A DNA stretch of 64,000 nt, from contig NW_026947498.1 of the NCBI RefSeq assembly GCF_034190915.1, forward strand, positions 218,501 through 282,500, written 5' to 3'. The translations under genes and the position numbers were made by a program. Shown in pieces: positions 25,985-39,894 of this stretch. This DNA is from Cavia porcellus (taxonomy: Eukaryota > Chordata > Mammalia > Rodentia > Caviidae). The stretch's first letter is position 1. Every line of letters begins with the position of its first letter. The notes beneath the pieces are model-generated. The model ran no database searches. It was not told the DNA's origin and was given only the letters and a program-made list of their open reading frames with translations.

Positions 25985-26370
25985 CACCCGAATCCAAAGG
26001 CTAACCATAACCCTAACACTAACACTAACCCTAACCCTAACCCTCACCCGAATCCAAAGGCTAACCATAACCCTAACCCTAACCCTATCCCGAACACTAC
26101 ACATATCCCAAAGCCTAATCCTAGCCCTAATGCTAACCTCAAATCCCAACCCTAACCCTAACCCTAACACTAACCCTAACCCTAATCTCAATCCTAAACC
26201 TAACCTTAACCCTAACCCTAACCCTAACCCTAACCTTTACCCTAACCCTAAATCTAAAACGAACCCTAACACTAACTCTAACTCTAACCCTAACGCTAAA
26301 CCTACCTGTAACCCTAACCCAAAGCCTCACACTAACCCTAACCGTAACCTATCATCCAACCCTAATTCTA
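22056..26370 (+). repeat. 4,315-bp repeat unit present only in the right copy
   Basis: The left copy follows the 21,050-22,122 sequence up to at least position 1,073 and follows the 26,371-onward sequence from at least 1,007. The intervening 4,315 bp has no left equivalent. The switch point falls just past a D-core, and this segment is exactly the distance between the D-cores at 22,033 and 26,348. That is the expected product of an unequal exchange between two D-core regions. The coordinates given are one of several equivalent placements within the shared interval. The segment itself holds type-1 monomers (for example at 23,680 and 25,153) and variant hexamers. Confidence 0.75.
22906..22947 (+). 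repeat. One of the longest uninterrupted CCCTAA runs (7 units)
   Basis: Seven perfect CCCTAA units bounded by CATAA on the left and CCTTATCC on the right. Runs of the same length are at 20,862-20,903 and 25,204-25,245. Runs of five or six are common, for example 16,258-16,293, 19,971-20,006 and 58,002-58,037. On the minus strand each has four or more GGG tracts spaced by TTA, which can form G-quadruplexes, and perfect adjacent units contain the TAACCCTAA site recognised by TRF1/TRF2-type proteins in vertebrates. I found no longer run. Confidence 0.8.
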
Positions 26371-28660
26371 ACCCTTACCATATTCCGAAACGTAACCCTA
26401 ACTCTAACTGTAAAGCTAACCCTAACCGTAAACCCAACACAAAACTAACCCTAACACTAACTCCAACCTTAACAATATCCCTAAAACTAATCATAACCCT
26501 AACCCTAACCCTAATCAACTCCCTAACAACTAACTCCTAACCCTAACCCTAACCCTAACTTCTAATCATAACATTAACCATAACTGTAAGCCTAAGCCTA
26601 ATGCTAACCCTAGCACTAAAAACGAACGTTAACCCTAACACTAACCCTAACCCTAAATCTATCCCTAACCTCCAACCCTAACCCTAACGCTAACCCTAAT
26701 CCTAACCCTAACAATACCACTAACCCAAACCTAAACCCAATCCTAACCCTTACCATAACCATAACCCTGTCCAACTCTAACCCTAACACTAACCCTAACG
26801 CTAAGCGTAAGCCTAACTCTAAACATAACCCTAACCCTAACCCTAAACCTAACCCTAGCACTAAATCTAACGCCAACCTCTAACCATAACCGACGACTAC
26901 CCATAACCCTAACCCTAATGCTAACCCTAACCTAACACTAACCCTAACCCATAAACCTAACCCTAACCCTTACACTCACCTTAACACTAAACCTCAAACT
27001 AAAACTAACCATAAACCTAACCGAAACCCTAAACACTAACACTAACGGTAACACCATACCTAACCCTAACCTTATCCCTAAAACTAACTCAAACCCTAAC
27101 TTTAACCCTAAACCCAAATTCTAATCCTAACTGTAACTGTAACCCAAACAGTAACCCTAACACTAACCCTTACCCTAACCCTAACCCTAACCCTTACCCG
27201 AATCCAAAGGCTATCCATAACCCTAACCCTAACCCTAACCCTAACCCTAACCTTATCCCTAAAACTAACCCTAACCCTAACTATATCCCTAAACCCAAAT
27301 TCTAACACTAACCCTAACTGTAACCCTAACAGTAACCTCTAACACTAACCCTTACCCTAACCCTAACCCTTACCCTCACCCGAATCCAAACGCTAACCAT
27401 AACCCTAACCCTAACCATAACCCTAACACTAACACTAACACTAACCCTCACACGAATCCATAGGATAACCCTAAACCTAACCCTAATCCTAACTCTAACC
27501 CTAACACTAACCCTAACCCTAATCTCAATCCTAACCCTAACCCTAAACCTAAATCTAACCCTAACACTAACGCTAACTCTAACCCTAAACCTAACGCTAA
27601 ACCTAACTCTAACCCTAACCCTAACCCTAAACCTAACACTAATGCTAACCCTAACCCTAACCCTAACCTAACCCTAACCCTAATCCCTAGCCCTAACCCT
27701 AACCCTAACCCTCACCTTAACGCTAAACCTAAAACTAAACTTAACCCTAAACCTAACCGAAACCCTAAACACTACACTAACGCTAACACCATACCTAACC
27801 CTAACTTTATCCGTAAAACTAAGCCTAACCTTAACTCTAACCCTAGACACAAATTCTAACCCTACCCCTAACCGTAACCCTAACAGTAAACTATAACACT
27901 AACCCTTGCCCTAACCCTAACACTAACCCTCAACCGAACCAAAGGCTAACCCTAACCCTAACCCTAACCCTAACCCTAAACCTAAACCTAACTCTAACCC
28001 TAACCCTAACACTCACACTAACCCTAACCCTAACCCTAACCCTAACCTAACCCTAACCCTAACCCTAACCTAACCCTAACCCTAACTCTCACCTTATCCC
28101 TAACCCTAAAACTAAACTTAACCCTAAACCTGACCGAAACCCTAAACACTACACTAACTCTAACACCATACCTAACCCTAACTTTATCCGTAAAACTAAG
28201 CCTAACCCTAACTCTAACCCTAGACACAAATTCTAACCCTACCCATAACCGTAACCATAACAGTAAACTATAACACTAACCCTTGCCCTAACCATAACCC
28301 TAACCCTCACCCGAACCAAAGGCTAACCCTAAACCTAACCCTAACCCTAACCCTAACTCTAACCCTAAAGCTAACCCTAACCCTAACCCTAACACTCACA
28401 CTAACCCTAAACCTAACCCGAACACTAACGTAACTCTAATCCTAACCCCTAACCCTAACCCTAATCCTAACCCTCACCTTAACGCTAAACCTAAAACTAA
28501 CCCTAACCCTAAACCTAACCGAAACCCTAAACACTAAACTAACGCTAACACCATACCTAACCCTAAACTTATCCCTGAAACTTACCCTAACCCTAACTAT
28601 AACCCTAAACCCAAATTCTAACCCTAACACTAAACGTAACCCTAACAGTAACCTCTAACA

Positions 28661-28692
<32 letters not shown>

Positions 28693-30737
28693 CACCCGAA
28701 TCCAAAGGCTAACCATAACCCTAACCCTAACACTAACCCTAACCCTAACACTAACCCTCACCCGAATCCAAAGGCTAACCATAACCCTAACCCTAACCCT
28801 ATCCCGAACACTAAACATATCCCAAAGCCTAATCCTAGCCCCAATGCTAACCTGAAATCCCAACCCTAACCCTAACTCTAACACTAACCCTAACCCTAAT
28901 CTCAGTCCTAACCCTAACCCTAACCCTAACCCTAACCCTAACCCTAACCTTTACCCTAACCCTAAATCTAAAACTAACCCTAACACTAACTCTAACTCTA
29001 ACCCTAACGCTAAACCTAACTCTAACCCTAACCCAAATCCTCACACTAACCCTAACCGTAACCTATCATCCAACCCTAATCCTAACCCTTACCATATTCC
29101 GAAACGTAACCCTAACTCTAACTGTAAAGCTAACCCTAACCGTAAACCCAACCCAAAACTAACCCTTACACTAAATCCAACCTTAACAATATCCCTAAAA
29201 CTAATCATAACCCTAACCCTAACCCTAATCAACTCCCTAACAACTAACTCCTAACCCTAACCCTAACTTCTAACCATAACAATAACCGTAACCGTAAGCC
29301 TAAGCCTAATGCTAACCCTAGCACTAAAAACGAACCTTAACCCTAACACTAACCCTAACCCTAAATCTATCCCTAACCTCCAACCCTAACCCTAACGCTA
29401 ACACTAATCCTAACCCTAACAATACCACTAACCCAAACCTAAACCCAATCCTAACCCTAACCATAACCATAACCCTGTTCAACTCTAATCCTAACACTAA
29501 CCCTAACGCTAAGCGTATGCCTAACTCTAAACATAACCCTAACCCTAACCCTAAACCTAACCCTAGCACTAAATCTAACGCGAACCTCTAACCATAACCG
29601 ACCACTACCCATAACCCTAACCCTAACACTAACCCTAACCTAACACTAACCCTAACCCATAAAGCTAACCCTAACCCTTACACTCACCTTAACACTAAAC
29701 CTCAAACTAAAACTAACCATAAACCTAACCGAAACCCTAAACACTAACACTAACGGTAACACCATACCTAACCCTAACCTTATCCCAAAAACTAACTCAA
29801 AACCTAACTTTAACCCTAAACCCAAATTCTGACCCTAACCGTAACTGTAAACCAAACAGTAACCCTAACACTAACCCTTACCCTAACCCCAACCCTAACC
29901 CTAACCCTAAACCTAACCCTAAGCCTAACCCTAACACTCACACTAACCCTAAACATAACCCTAACCCTAACGTAACTCTAACCCTAACCCCTAACCCTAA
30001 CCCTAACCCTAACTCTAACCCTAAATCTAACCCTAACACTAACGCTAACTCTAAACCTAAACCTAACGCTAAACCTAACTCTAACTCTAAACCTAACACT
30101 AACACTAACCCTAACCCTAACCCTAACCCTAACCCTAACCTAACCCTAACCCTAACCCTAACCCTCACCTTAACCCTAACCCTAAAACTAAACTTAACCC
30201 TAAACCTGACCGAAACCCTAAACACTACACTAACTCTAACACCATACCTAACCCTAACTTTATCCGTAAAACTAAGCCTAACCCTAACTCTAACCCTAGA
30301 CACAAATTCTAACCCTACCCATAACCGTAAACCCTAACAGTAAACTATAACACTAACCCTTGCCCTAAGCCTAACCCTAACCCTCACCAGAACCAAAGGC
30401 TAACCCTAAACCTAACCCTAACCCTAACCCTAACTCTAACCCTAAAGCTAAACCTAACCCTAACCCTAACACTCACACTAACCCTAAACCTAACCCGAAC
30501 CCTAACGTAACTCTAACCCTAACCCCTAACCCTAACCCTAATCCTAACCCTCACCTTAACGCTAAACCTAAAACAAACCCTAACCCTAAACCTAACCGAA
30601 ACCCTAAACACTAAACTAACGCTAACACCATACCTAACCCTAAACTTATCCCTAAAACTTACCCTAACCCTAACTATAACCCTAAACCCAAATTCTAACC
30701 CTAACCCTAAACGTAACCCTAACAGTAACCTCTAACA

Positions 30738-30769
<32 letters not shown>

Positions 30770-31143
30770 CACCCGAATCCAAAGGCTAACCATAACCCTA
30801 ACACTAACACTAACCCTAACCCTAACCCTCACCCGAATACAAGGCTAACCATAACCCTAACCCTAACCCTATCCCGAACACTAAACTTATCCCAAAGCCT
30901 AATCCTAGCCCTAATGCTAACCTCAAATCCCAACCCTAACCCTAACCCTAACACTAACCCTAACCCTAATCTCAATCCTAAACCTAACCCTAACCCTAAC
31001 CCTAACCCTAGCCCTAACCCTAACCCTAACCTTTACCCTAACCCTAAATCTAAAAGTAACCCTAACACTAACTCTAACTCTAACCCTAACGCTAAACCTA
31101 ACTCTAACCCTAACCCAAACCCTCACACTAACCCTAACCGTAA
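26348..31143 (+). repeat. Higher-order repeat unit R1 (4,796 bp)
   Basis: Counterpart of L1 at an offset of exactly 25,364 throughout, with D-cores at 26,348 and 29,062. It differs from L1 at scattered sites. One is AACGTT at 26,625 where L1 has AACCTT. Another is CCTAATTCTAACC just after the first D-core where L1 has CCTAATCCTAACC. Confidence 0.85.
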
Positions 31144-34100
31144 CCTATCATCCAACCCTAATCCTAACCCTTACCATATTCCGAAACGTAACCCTAACTC
31201 TAACTGTAAAGCTAACCCTAACCGTAAACCCAACACAAAACTAACCCTAACACTAACTCCAACCTTAACAATATCCCTAAAACTAATCATAACCCTAACC
31301 CTAACCCTAATCAACTCCCTAACAACTAACTCCTAACCCTAACCCTAACCCTAACTTCTAATCATAACATTAACCATAACCGTAAGCCTAAGCCTAATGC
31401 TAACCCTAGCACTAAAAACGAACGTTAACCCTAACACTAACCCTAACCCTAAATCTATCCCTAACCTCCAACCCTAACCCTAACGCTAACCCTAATCCTA
31501 ACCCTAACAATACCACTAACCCAAACCTAAACCCAATCCTAACCCTTACCATAACCATAACCCTGTCCAACTCTAACCCTAACACTAACCCTAACGCTAA
31601 GCGTAAGCCTAACTCTAAACATAACCCTAACCCTAACCCTAAACCTAACCCTAGCACTAAATCTAACGCCAACTTCTAACCATAACCGACCACTACCCAT
31701 AACCCTAACCCTAATGCTAACACTAACCTAACACTAACCCTAACCCATAAACCTAACCCTAACCCTTACACTCACCTTAACACTAAACCTCAAACTAAAA
31801 CTAACCATAAACCTAACCGAAACCCTAAACATTAACACTAACGGTAACACCATATCTAACCCTAACCTTATCCCTAAAACTAACTCAAACCCTAACTTTA
31901 ACCCTAAACCCAAATTCTAATCCTAACTGTAACTGTAACCCAAACAGTAACCCTAACACTAACCCTTACCCTAACCCTAACCCTAACCCTTACCCGAATC
32001 CAAAGGCTATCCATAACCCTAACCCTAACCCTAACCCTAACCCTAACCTTATCCCTAAAACTAACCCTAACCCTAACTATATCCCTAAACCCAAATTCTA
32101 ACACTAACCCTAACTGTAACCCTAACAGTAACCTCTAACACTAACCCTTACCCTAACCCTAACCCTTACCCTCACCCGAATCCAAACGCTAACCATAACC
32201 CTAACCCTAACCATAACCCTAACACTAACACTAACACTAACCCTCACACGATTCCATAGGATAACCCTAACCCTAACCCTAATCCTAACTCTAACCCTAA
32301 CACTAACCCTAACCCTAATCTCAATCCTAACCCTAACCCTAAACCTAAATCTAACCCTAACACTAACGCTAACTCTAACCCTAAACCTAACGCTAACCCT
32401 AACTCTAACCCTAACCCTAACCCTAACACTAACGCTAACCCTAACCCTAACCCTAACCTAACCCTAACCCTAATCCCTAGCCCTAACCCTAACCCTAACC
32501 CTCACCTTAACGCTAAACCTAAAACTAAACTTAACCCTAAACCTAACCGAAACCCTAAACACTACACTAACGCTAACACCATACCTAACCCTAACTTTAT
32601 CCGTAAAACTAAGCCTAACCTTAACTCTAACCCTAGACACAAATTCTAACCCTACCCCTAACCGTAACCCTAACAGTAAACTATAACACTAACCCTTGCC
32701 CTAACCCTAACACTAACCCTCAACCGAACCAAAGGCTAACCCTAACCCTAACCCTAACCCTAACCCTAAAACTAAACCTAACTCTAACCCTAAACCTAAC
32801 ACTCACACTAACCCTAACCCTAACCCTAACCCTAACCTAATCCTAACCCTAACCCTAACCTAACCCTAACCCTAACTCTCACCTTATCCCTAACCCTAAA
32901 ACTAAACTTAACCCTAAACCTGACCGAAACCCTAAACACTACACTAACTCTAACACCATACCTAACCCTAACTTTATCCGTAAAACTAAGCCTAACCCTA
33001 ACTCTAACCCTAGACACAAATTCTAACCCTACCCATAACCGTAACCATAACAGTAAACTATAACACTAACCCTTGCCCTAACCATAACCCTAACCCTCAC
33101 CCGAACCAAAGGCTAACCCTAAACCTAACCCTAACCCTAACCCTAACTCTAACCCTAAAGCTAACCCTAACCCTAACCCTAACACTCACACTAACCCTAA
33201 ACCTAACCCGAACACTAACGTAACTCTAATCCTAACCCCTAACCCTAACCCTAATCCTAACCCTCACCTTAACGCTAAACCTAAAACTAACCCTAACCGT
33301 AAACCTAACCGAAACCCTAAACACTAAACTAACGCTAACACCATACCTAACCCTAAACTTATCCCTGAAACTTACCCTAACCCTAACTATAACCCTAAAC
33401 CCAAATTCTAACCCTAACCCTAAACGTAACCCTAACAGTAACCTCTAACACTAACCCTTACACTAACCCTAAACCTAACCCTCACCCGAATCCAAAGGCT
33501 AACCATAACCCTAACCCTAACACTAACCCTAACCCTAACACTAACCCTCACCCGAATCCAAAGGCTAACCATAACCCTAACCCTAACCCTATCCCGAACA
33601 CTAAACATATCCCAAAGCCTAATCCTAGCCCCAATGCTAACCTGAAATCCCAACCCTAACCCTAACTCTAACACTAACCCTAACCCTAATCTCAATCCTA
33701 AACCTAACCCTAACCCTAAACCTAACCCTAACCCTAACCTTTACCCTAACCCTAAATCTAAAACTAACCCTAACACTAACTCTAACTCTAACCCTAACGC
33801 TAAACCTAACTCTAACCCTAACCCAAACCCTCACACTAACCCTAACCTTAACCTATCATCCAACCCTAATCCTAACCCTTACCATATTCCGAAACGTAAC
33901 CCTAACTCTAACTGTAAAGCTAACCCTAACCGTAAACCCAACCCAAAACTAACCCTTACACTAAATCCAACCTTAACAATATCCCTAAAACTAATCATAA
34001 CCCTAACCCTAACCCTAATCAACTCCCTAACAACTAACTCCTAACCCTAACCCTAACTTCTAACCATAACAATAACCGTAACCGTAAGCCTAAGTCTAAT

Positions 34101-35521
34101 GCTAACCCTAGCACTAAAAACGAACCTTAACCCTAACACTAACCCTAACCCTAAATCTATCCCTAACCTCCAACCCTAACCCTAACGCTAACACTAATCC
34201 TAACCCTAACAATACCACTAACCCAAACCTAAACCCAATCCTAGACCTAACCATAACCATAACCCTGTTGAACTCTAATCCTAACACTAACCCTAACGCT
34301 AAGCGTATGCCTAACTCTAAACATAACCCTAACCCTAACCCTAAACCTAACCCTAGCACTAAATCTAACGCGAACCTCTAACCATAACCGACCACTACCC
34401 ATAACCCTAACCCTAACGCTAACCCTAACCTAACACTAACTCTAACCCATAAAGCTAACCCTAACCCTTACACTCAACTTAACACTAAACCTCAAACTAA
34501 AACTAACCATAAACCTAACCGAAACCCTAAACACTAACACTAACGGTAACACCATACCTAACCCTAACCTTATCCCAAAAACTAACTCAAAACCTAACTT
34601 TAACCCTAAACCCAAATTCTGACCCTAACCGTAACTGTAAACCAAACAGTAACCCTAACACTAACCCTTACCCTAACCCCAACCCTAACCCTAACCCTAA
34701 ACCTAACCCTAAGCCTAACCCTAACACTCACACTAACCCTAAACATAACCCTAACCCTAACGTAACTCTAACCCTAACCCCTAACCCTAACCCTGACCCT
34801 AACCCTAACCCTAAATCTAACCCTAACACTAACGCTAACTCTAAACCTAAACCTAACGCTAAACCTAACTCTAACCCTAAACCTAACACTAACACTAACC
34901 CTAACCCTAACCCTAACCCTAACCTAACCCTAACCCTAACCCTAACCCTCACCTTAACCCTAACCCTAAAACTAAACTTAACCCTAAACCTGACCGAAAC
35001 CCTAAACACTACACTAACTCTAACACCATACCTAACCCTAACTTTATCCGTAAAACTAAGCCTAACCCTAACTCTAACCCTAGACACAAATTCTAGCCCT
35101 ACCCATAACCGTAAACCCTAACAGTAAACTATAACACTAACCCTTGCCCTAAGCCTAACCCTAACCCTCACCAGAACCAAAGGCTAACCCTAAACCTAAC
35201 CCTAACCCTAACCCTAACTCTAACCCTAAAGCTAAACCTAACCCTAACCCTAACACTCACACTAACCCTAAACCTAACCCGAACCCTAACGTAACTCTAA
35301 CCCTAACCCCTAACCCTAACCCTAATCCTAACCCTCACCTTAACGCTAAACCTAAAACTAACCCTAACCCTAAACCTAACCGAAACCCTAAACACTAAAC
35401 TAACGCTAACACCATACCTAACCCTAAACTTATCCCTAAAACTAACCCTATCCCTAACTATAACACTAAACCCAAATTCTAACCCTAACCCTAAACGTAA
35501 CCCTAACAGTAACCTCTAACA

Positions 35522-35553
<32 letters not shown>

Positions 35554-35927
35554 CACCCGAATCCAAAGGCTAACCATAACCCTAACACTAACACTAACCC
35601 TAACCCTAACCCTCACCCGAATCCAAAGGCTAACCATAACCCTAACCCTAACCCTATCCCGAAAACTACACATATCCCAAAGCCTAATCCTAGCCCTAAT
35701 GCTAACCTCAAATCCCTACCCTAACCCTAACCCTAACACTAACCCTAACCCTAATCTCAATCCTAAACCTAACCCTAACCCTAACCCTAACCCTAGCCCT
35801 AACCCTAACCCTAACCTTTCCCTAACCCTAAATCTAAAACTAACCCTAACACTAACTCTAACTCTAACCCTAATGCTAAACCTAACTCTCACCCTAACAC
35901 AAACCCTCACACTAACCCTAACCGTAA
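31144..35927 (+). repeat. Higher-order repeat unit R2 (4,784 bp)
   Basis: Counterpart of L2, with D-cores at 31,144 and 33,852. It keeps the TTGCCC segment near 33,071 that L2 has lost, which raises the left-right offset to 25,382. The second D-core is preceded by CCTTAACCTATC where other copies have CCGTAACCTATC. Confidence 0.83.
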
Positions 35928-36771
35928 CCTATCATCCAACCCTAATCCTAACCCTTACCATATTCCGAAACGTAACCCTAACTCTAACTGTAATGCTAAC
36001 CCTAACCGTAAACCCAACACAAAACTAACCCTAACACTAACTCCAACCTTAACAATATCCCTAAAACTAATCATAACCCTAACCCTAACCCTAATCAACT
36101 CCCTAACAACTAACTCCTAACCCTAACCCTAACCCTAACTTCTAATCATAACATTAACCATAACCGTAAGCCTAAGCCTAATGCTAACCCTAGCACTAAA
36201 AACGAACCTTAACCCTAACACTAACCCTAACCCTAAAACTATCCCTAACCTCCAACCCAAACCCTAACGCTAACCCTAATCCTAACCCTAACAATACCAC
36301 TAACCCAAACCTAAACCCAATCCTAACCCTAACCATAACCATAACCCTGTCCAACTCTAACCCTAACACTAACCCTAACGCTAAGCGTAAGCCTAACTCT
36401 AAACATAACCATAACCCTAACCCTAAACCTAACCCTAGCACTAAATCTAACGCCAACCTCTAACCATAACCGACCACTACCCATAACCCTAACCCTAACG
36501 CTAACCCTAACCTAACACTAACCCTAACCCATAAACCTAACCCTAACCCTTACACTCACCTTAACACTAAACCTCAAACTAAAACTAACGATAAACCTAA
36601 CCGAAACCCTAAACACTAACACTAACGGTAACACCATACCTAACCCTAACCTTATCCCTAAAACTAACTCAAACCCTAACTTTAACCCTAAACCCAAATT
36701 CTAATCCTAACTGTAACTGTAACCCAAACAGTAACCCTAACACTAACCCTTACCCTAACCCTAAACCTAAC
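35928..36771 (+). repeat. Start of higher-order unit R3, counterpart of L3
   Basis: Matches 10,546-11,389 at offset 25,382. Unlike L3 it continues without a jump past 36,771 (CCTTACCCGAATCC) into the segment that the left copy lacks. Confidence 0.75.
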
Positions 36772-38361
36772 CCTTACCCGAATCCAAAGTCTATCCATAA
36801 CCCTAACCCTAACCCTAACCCTAACCCTAACCTTATCCCTAAAACTAACCCTAACCCTAACTATATCCCTAAACCCAAATTCTAACACTAACCCTAACTG
36901 TAACCCTAACAGTAACCTCTAACACTAACCCTCACCCTAACCCTAACCCTTACCCTCACCCGAATCCAAAGGCTAACCATAACCCTAACCCTAACCCTAA
37001 CCCTAACCCTAACACTAACACTAACCCTCACACGAATCCATAGGATAACCCTAACCCTAACCCTAATCCTAACTCTAACCCTAACACTAACCCTAACCCT
37101 AATCTCAATCCTAACCCTAACCCTAAACCTAAATCTAACCCTAACACTAACGCTAACTCTAACCCTAAACCTAACGCTAAACCTAACTCTAACCCTAACC
37201 CTTACCCTAACACTAACGCTAACCCTAACCCTAACCCTAACCTAACCCTAACCCTAATCCCTAGCCCTAACCCTAACCCTAACCCTCACCTTAACGCTAA
37301 ACCTAAAACTAAACTTAACCCTAAACCTAACCGAAACCCTAAACACTACACTAACGCTAACACCATACCTAACCCTAACTTTATCCGTAAAACTAAGCCT
37401 AACCTTAACTCTAACCCTAGACACAAATTCTAACCCTACCCCTAACGATAACCCTAACAGTAAACTATAACACTAACCCTTGCCCTAACCCTAACCCTAA
37501 CCCTCAACCGAACCAAAGGCTAACCCTAACCCTAACCCTAAACCTAAACCTAACCCTAAGCCTAACCCTAACACTCACACTAACCCTAAACATAACCCTA
37601 ACCCTAACGTAACTCTAACCCTAACCCTTAACCCTAACCCTAACCCTAACACTAACCCTAAATCTAACCCTAACACTAACGCTAACTCTAACCCTAAACC
37701 TAACGCTAAACCTAACTCTAACCCTAACCCTAACACTCACACTAACCCTAACCCTAACCCAAACCCTAACCTAACCCTAACCCTAACCCTCACCTTAACC
37801 CTAACCCTAAAACTAAACTTAACCCTAAACCTGACCGAAACCCTAAACACTACACTAACTCTAACACCATACCTAACCCTAACTTTATCCGTAAAACTAA
37901 GCCTAACCCTAACTCTAACCCTAGACACAAATTCTAACCCTACCCATAACCGTAACCATAACAGTAAACTATAACACTAACCCTTGCCCTAACCCTAACC
38001 CTAACCCTCACCCGAACCAAAGGCTAACCCTAAACCTAACCCTAACCCTAACCCTAACTCTAACCCTAAAGCTAACCCTAACCCTAACCCTAACACTCAC
38101 ACTAACCCTAAACCTAACCCGAACCCTAACGTAACTCTAATCCTAACCCCTAACCCTAACCCTAATCCTAACCCTCACCTTAACGCTAAACCTAAAACTA
38201 ACCCTAACCGTAAACCTAACCGAAACCCTAAACACTAAACTAACGCTAACACCATACCTAACCCTAAACTTACCCCTAAAACTTACCCTAACACTAACTA
38301 TAACCCTAAACCCAAATTCTAACCCTAACCCTAAACGTAACCCTAACAGTATCCTCTAACA

Positions 38362-38393
<32 letters not shown>

Positions 38394-39894
38394 CACCCGA
38401 ATCCAAAGGCTAACCATAACCCTAACCCTAACACTAACCCTAACCCTAACCCTAACCCTCACCCGAATCCAAAGGCTAAACATAACCCTAACCCTAACCC
38501 TATCCCGAACACTAAACATATCCCAAAGTCTAATCCTAGCCCTAATGCTAACCTCAAATCCCAACCCTAACCCTAACTCTAACACTAACCCTAACCCTAA
38601 TCTCAATCCTAAACCTAACCCTAACCCTAAACCTAACCCTAACCCTAACCTTTACCCTAACGCTAAATCTAAAACTAACCCTAACACTAACTCTAACTCT
38701 AACCCTAACGCTAAACCTAACTCTAACCCTAACCCAAACCCTCTCACTAACCCTAACCGTAACCTATCATCCAACCCTAATCCTAACCCTTACCATATTC
38801 CGAAACGTAACCCTAACTCTAACTGTAAAGCTAACCCTAACCGTAAACCCAACCCAAAACTAACCCTAACACTAACTCCAACCTTAACAATATCCCTAAA
38901 ACTATTCATAACCCTAACCCTAACCCTAATCAACTCCCTAACAACTAACTCCTTACCCTAACCCTAACTTCTAACCATAACAATAACCATAACCGTAAGC
39001 CTAAGCCTAATGCTAACCCTAGCACTAAAAACGAACCTTAACCCTAACACTAACCCTAACCCTAAATCTATCCCTAACCTCCAACCCTAAACCTAACGCT
39101 AACACTAATCCTAACCCTAACAATACCACTAACCCAAACCTAAACCCAATCCTAACCCTAACCATAACCATAACCCTGTTCAACTCTAACCCTAACACTA
39201 ACCCTAACGCTAAGCGTATGCCTAACTCTAAACATAACCCTAACCCTAACCCTAAACCTAACCCTAGCACTAAATCTAACGCGAACCTCTAACCATAACC
39301 GACCACTACCCATAACCCTAACCCTAACGCGAACCCTAACCTAACACTAACCCTAACCCATAAACCTAACCCTAACCCTTACACTCACCTTAACACTAAA
39401 CCTCAAACTAAAACTAACCATAAACCTAACCGAAACCCTAAACACTAACACTAACGGTAACACCATACCTAACCCTAACCTTATCCCAAAAACTAACTCA
39501 AAACCTAATTTTAACCCTAAACCCAAATTCTAACCCTAACCGTAACTGTAAACCAAACAGTAACCCTAACACTAACCCTTACCCTAACCCTAACCCTAAC
39601 CCTCACCCGAATCCAAAGGCTAACCATCACCCTAACCCTAACCCTAAGCCTAAACCTCACCCTAACCCTTACCCTAACACTAACCCTCACACGAATCCAT
39701 AGGCTAACTCTAAACCTAACCCTAATCCTAACCCTAACCCTAACACTAACCCTAACCCTAATTTCAATCCTAACCCTAACCCTAACCCTAAATCTAACCC
39801 TAACACTAACGCTAACTCTAACCCTAAACCTAACGCTAAACCTAACTCTAACCCTAACCCTAACACTCACACTAACCCTAACCCTAACCCTAAC
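36772..39894 (+). repeat. About 3.12-kb segment present only in the right copy
   Basis: The left-right offset jumps from 25,382 to about 28,505 at left position 11,389/11,390, so this stretch has no equivalent there. It contains a type-1 monomer (about 37,737-37,928), a D-core at 38,763 and the complex segment after it. From 38,763 on it resembles 55,270-56,390 and 58,621-59,740 closely. It lies inside the 8,640-bp tandem duplication, so a second copy is at 45,412-48,534. Confidence 0.7.
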
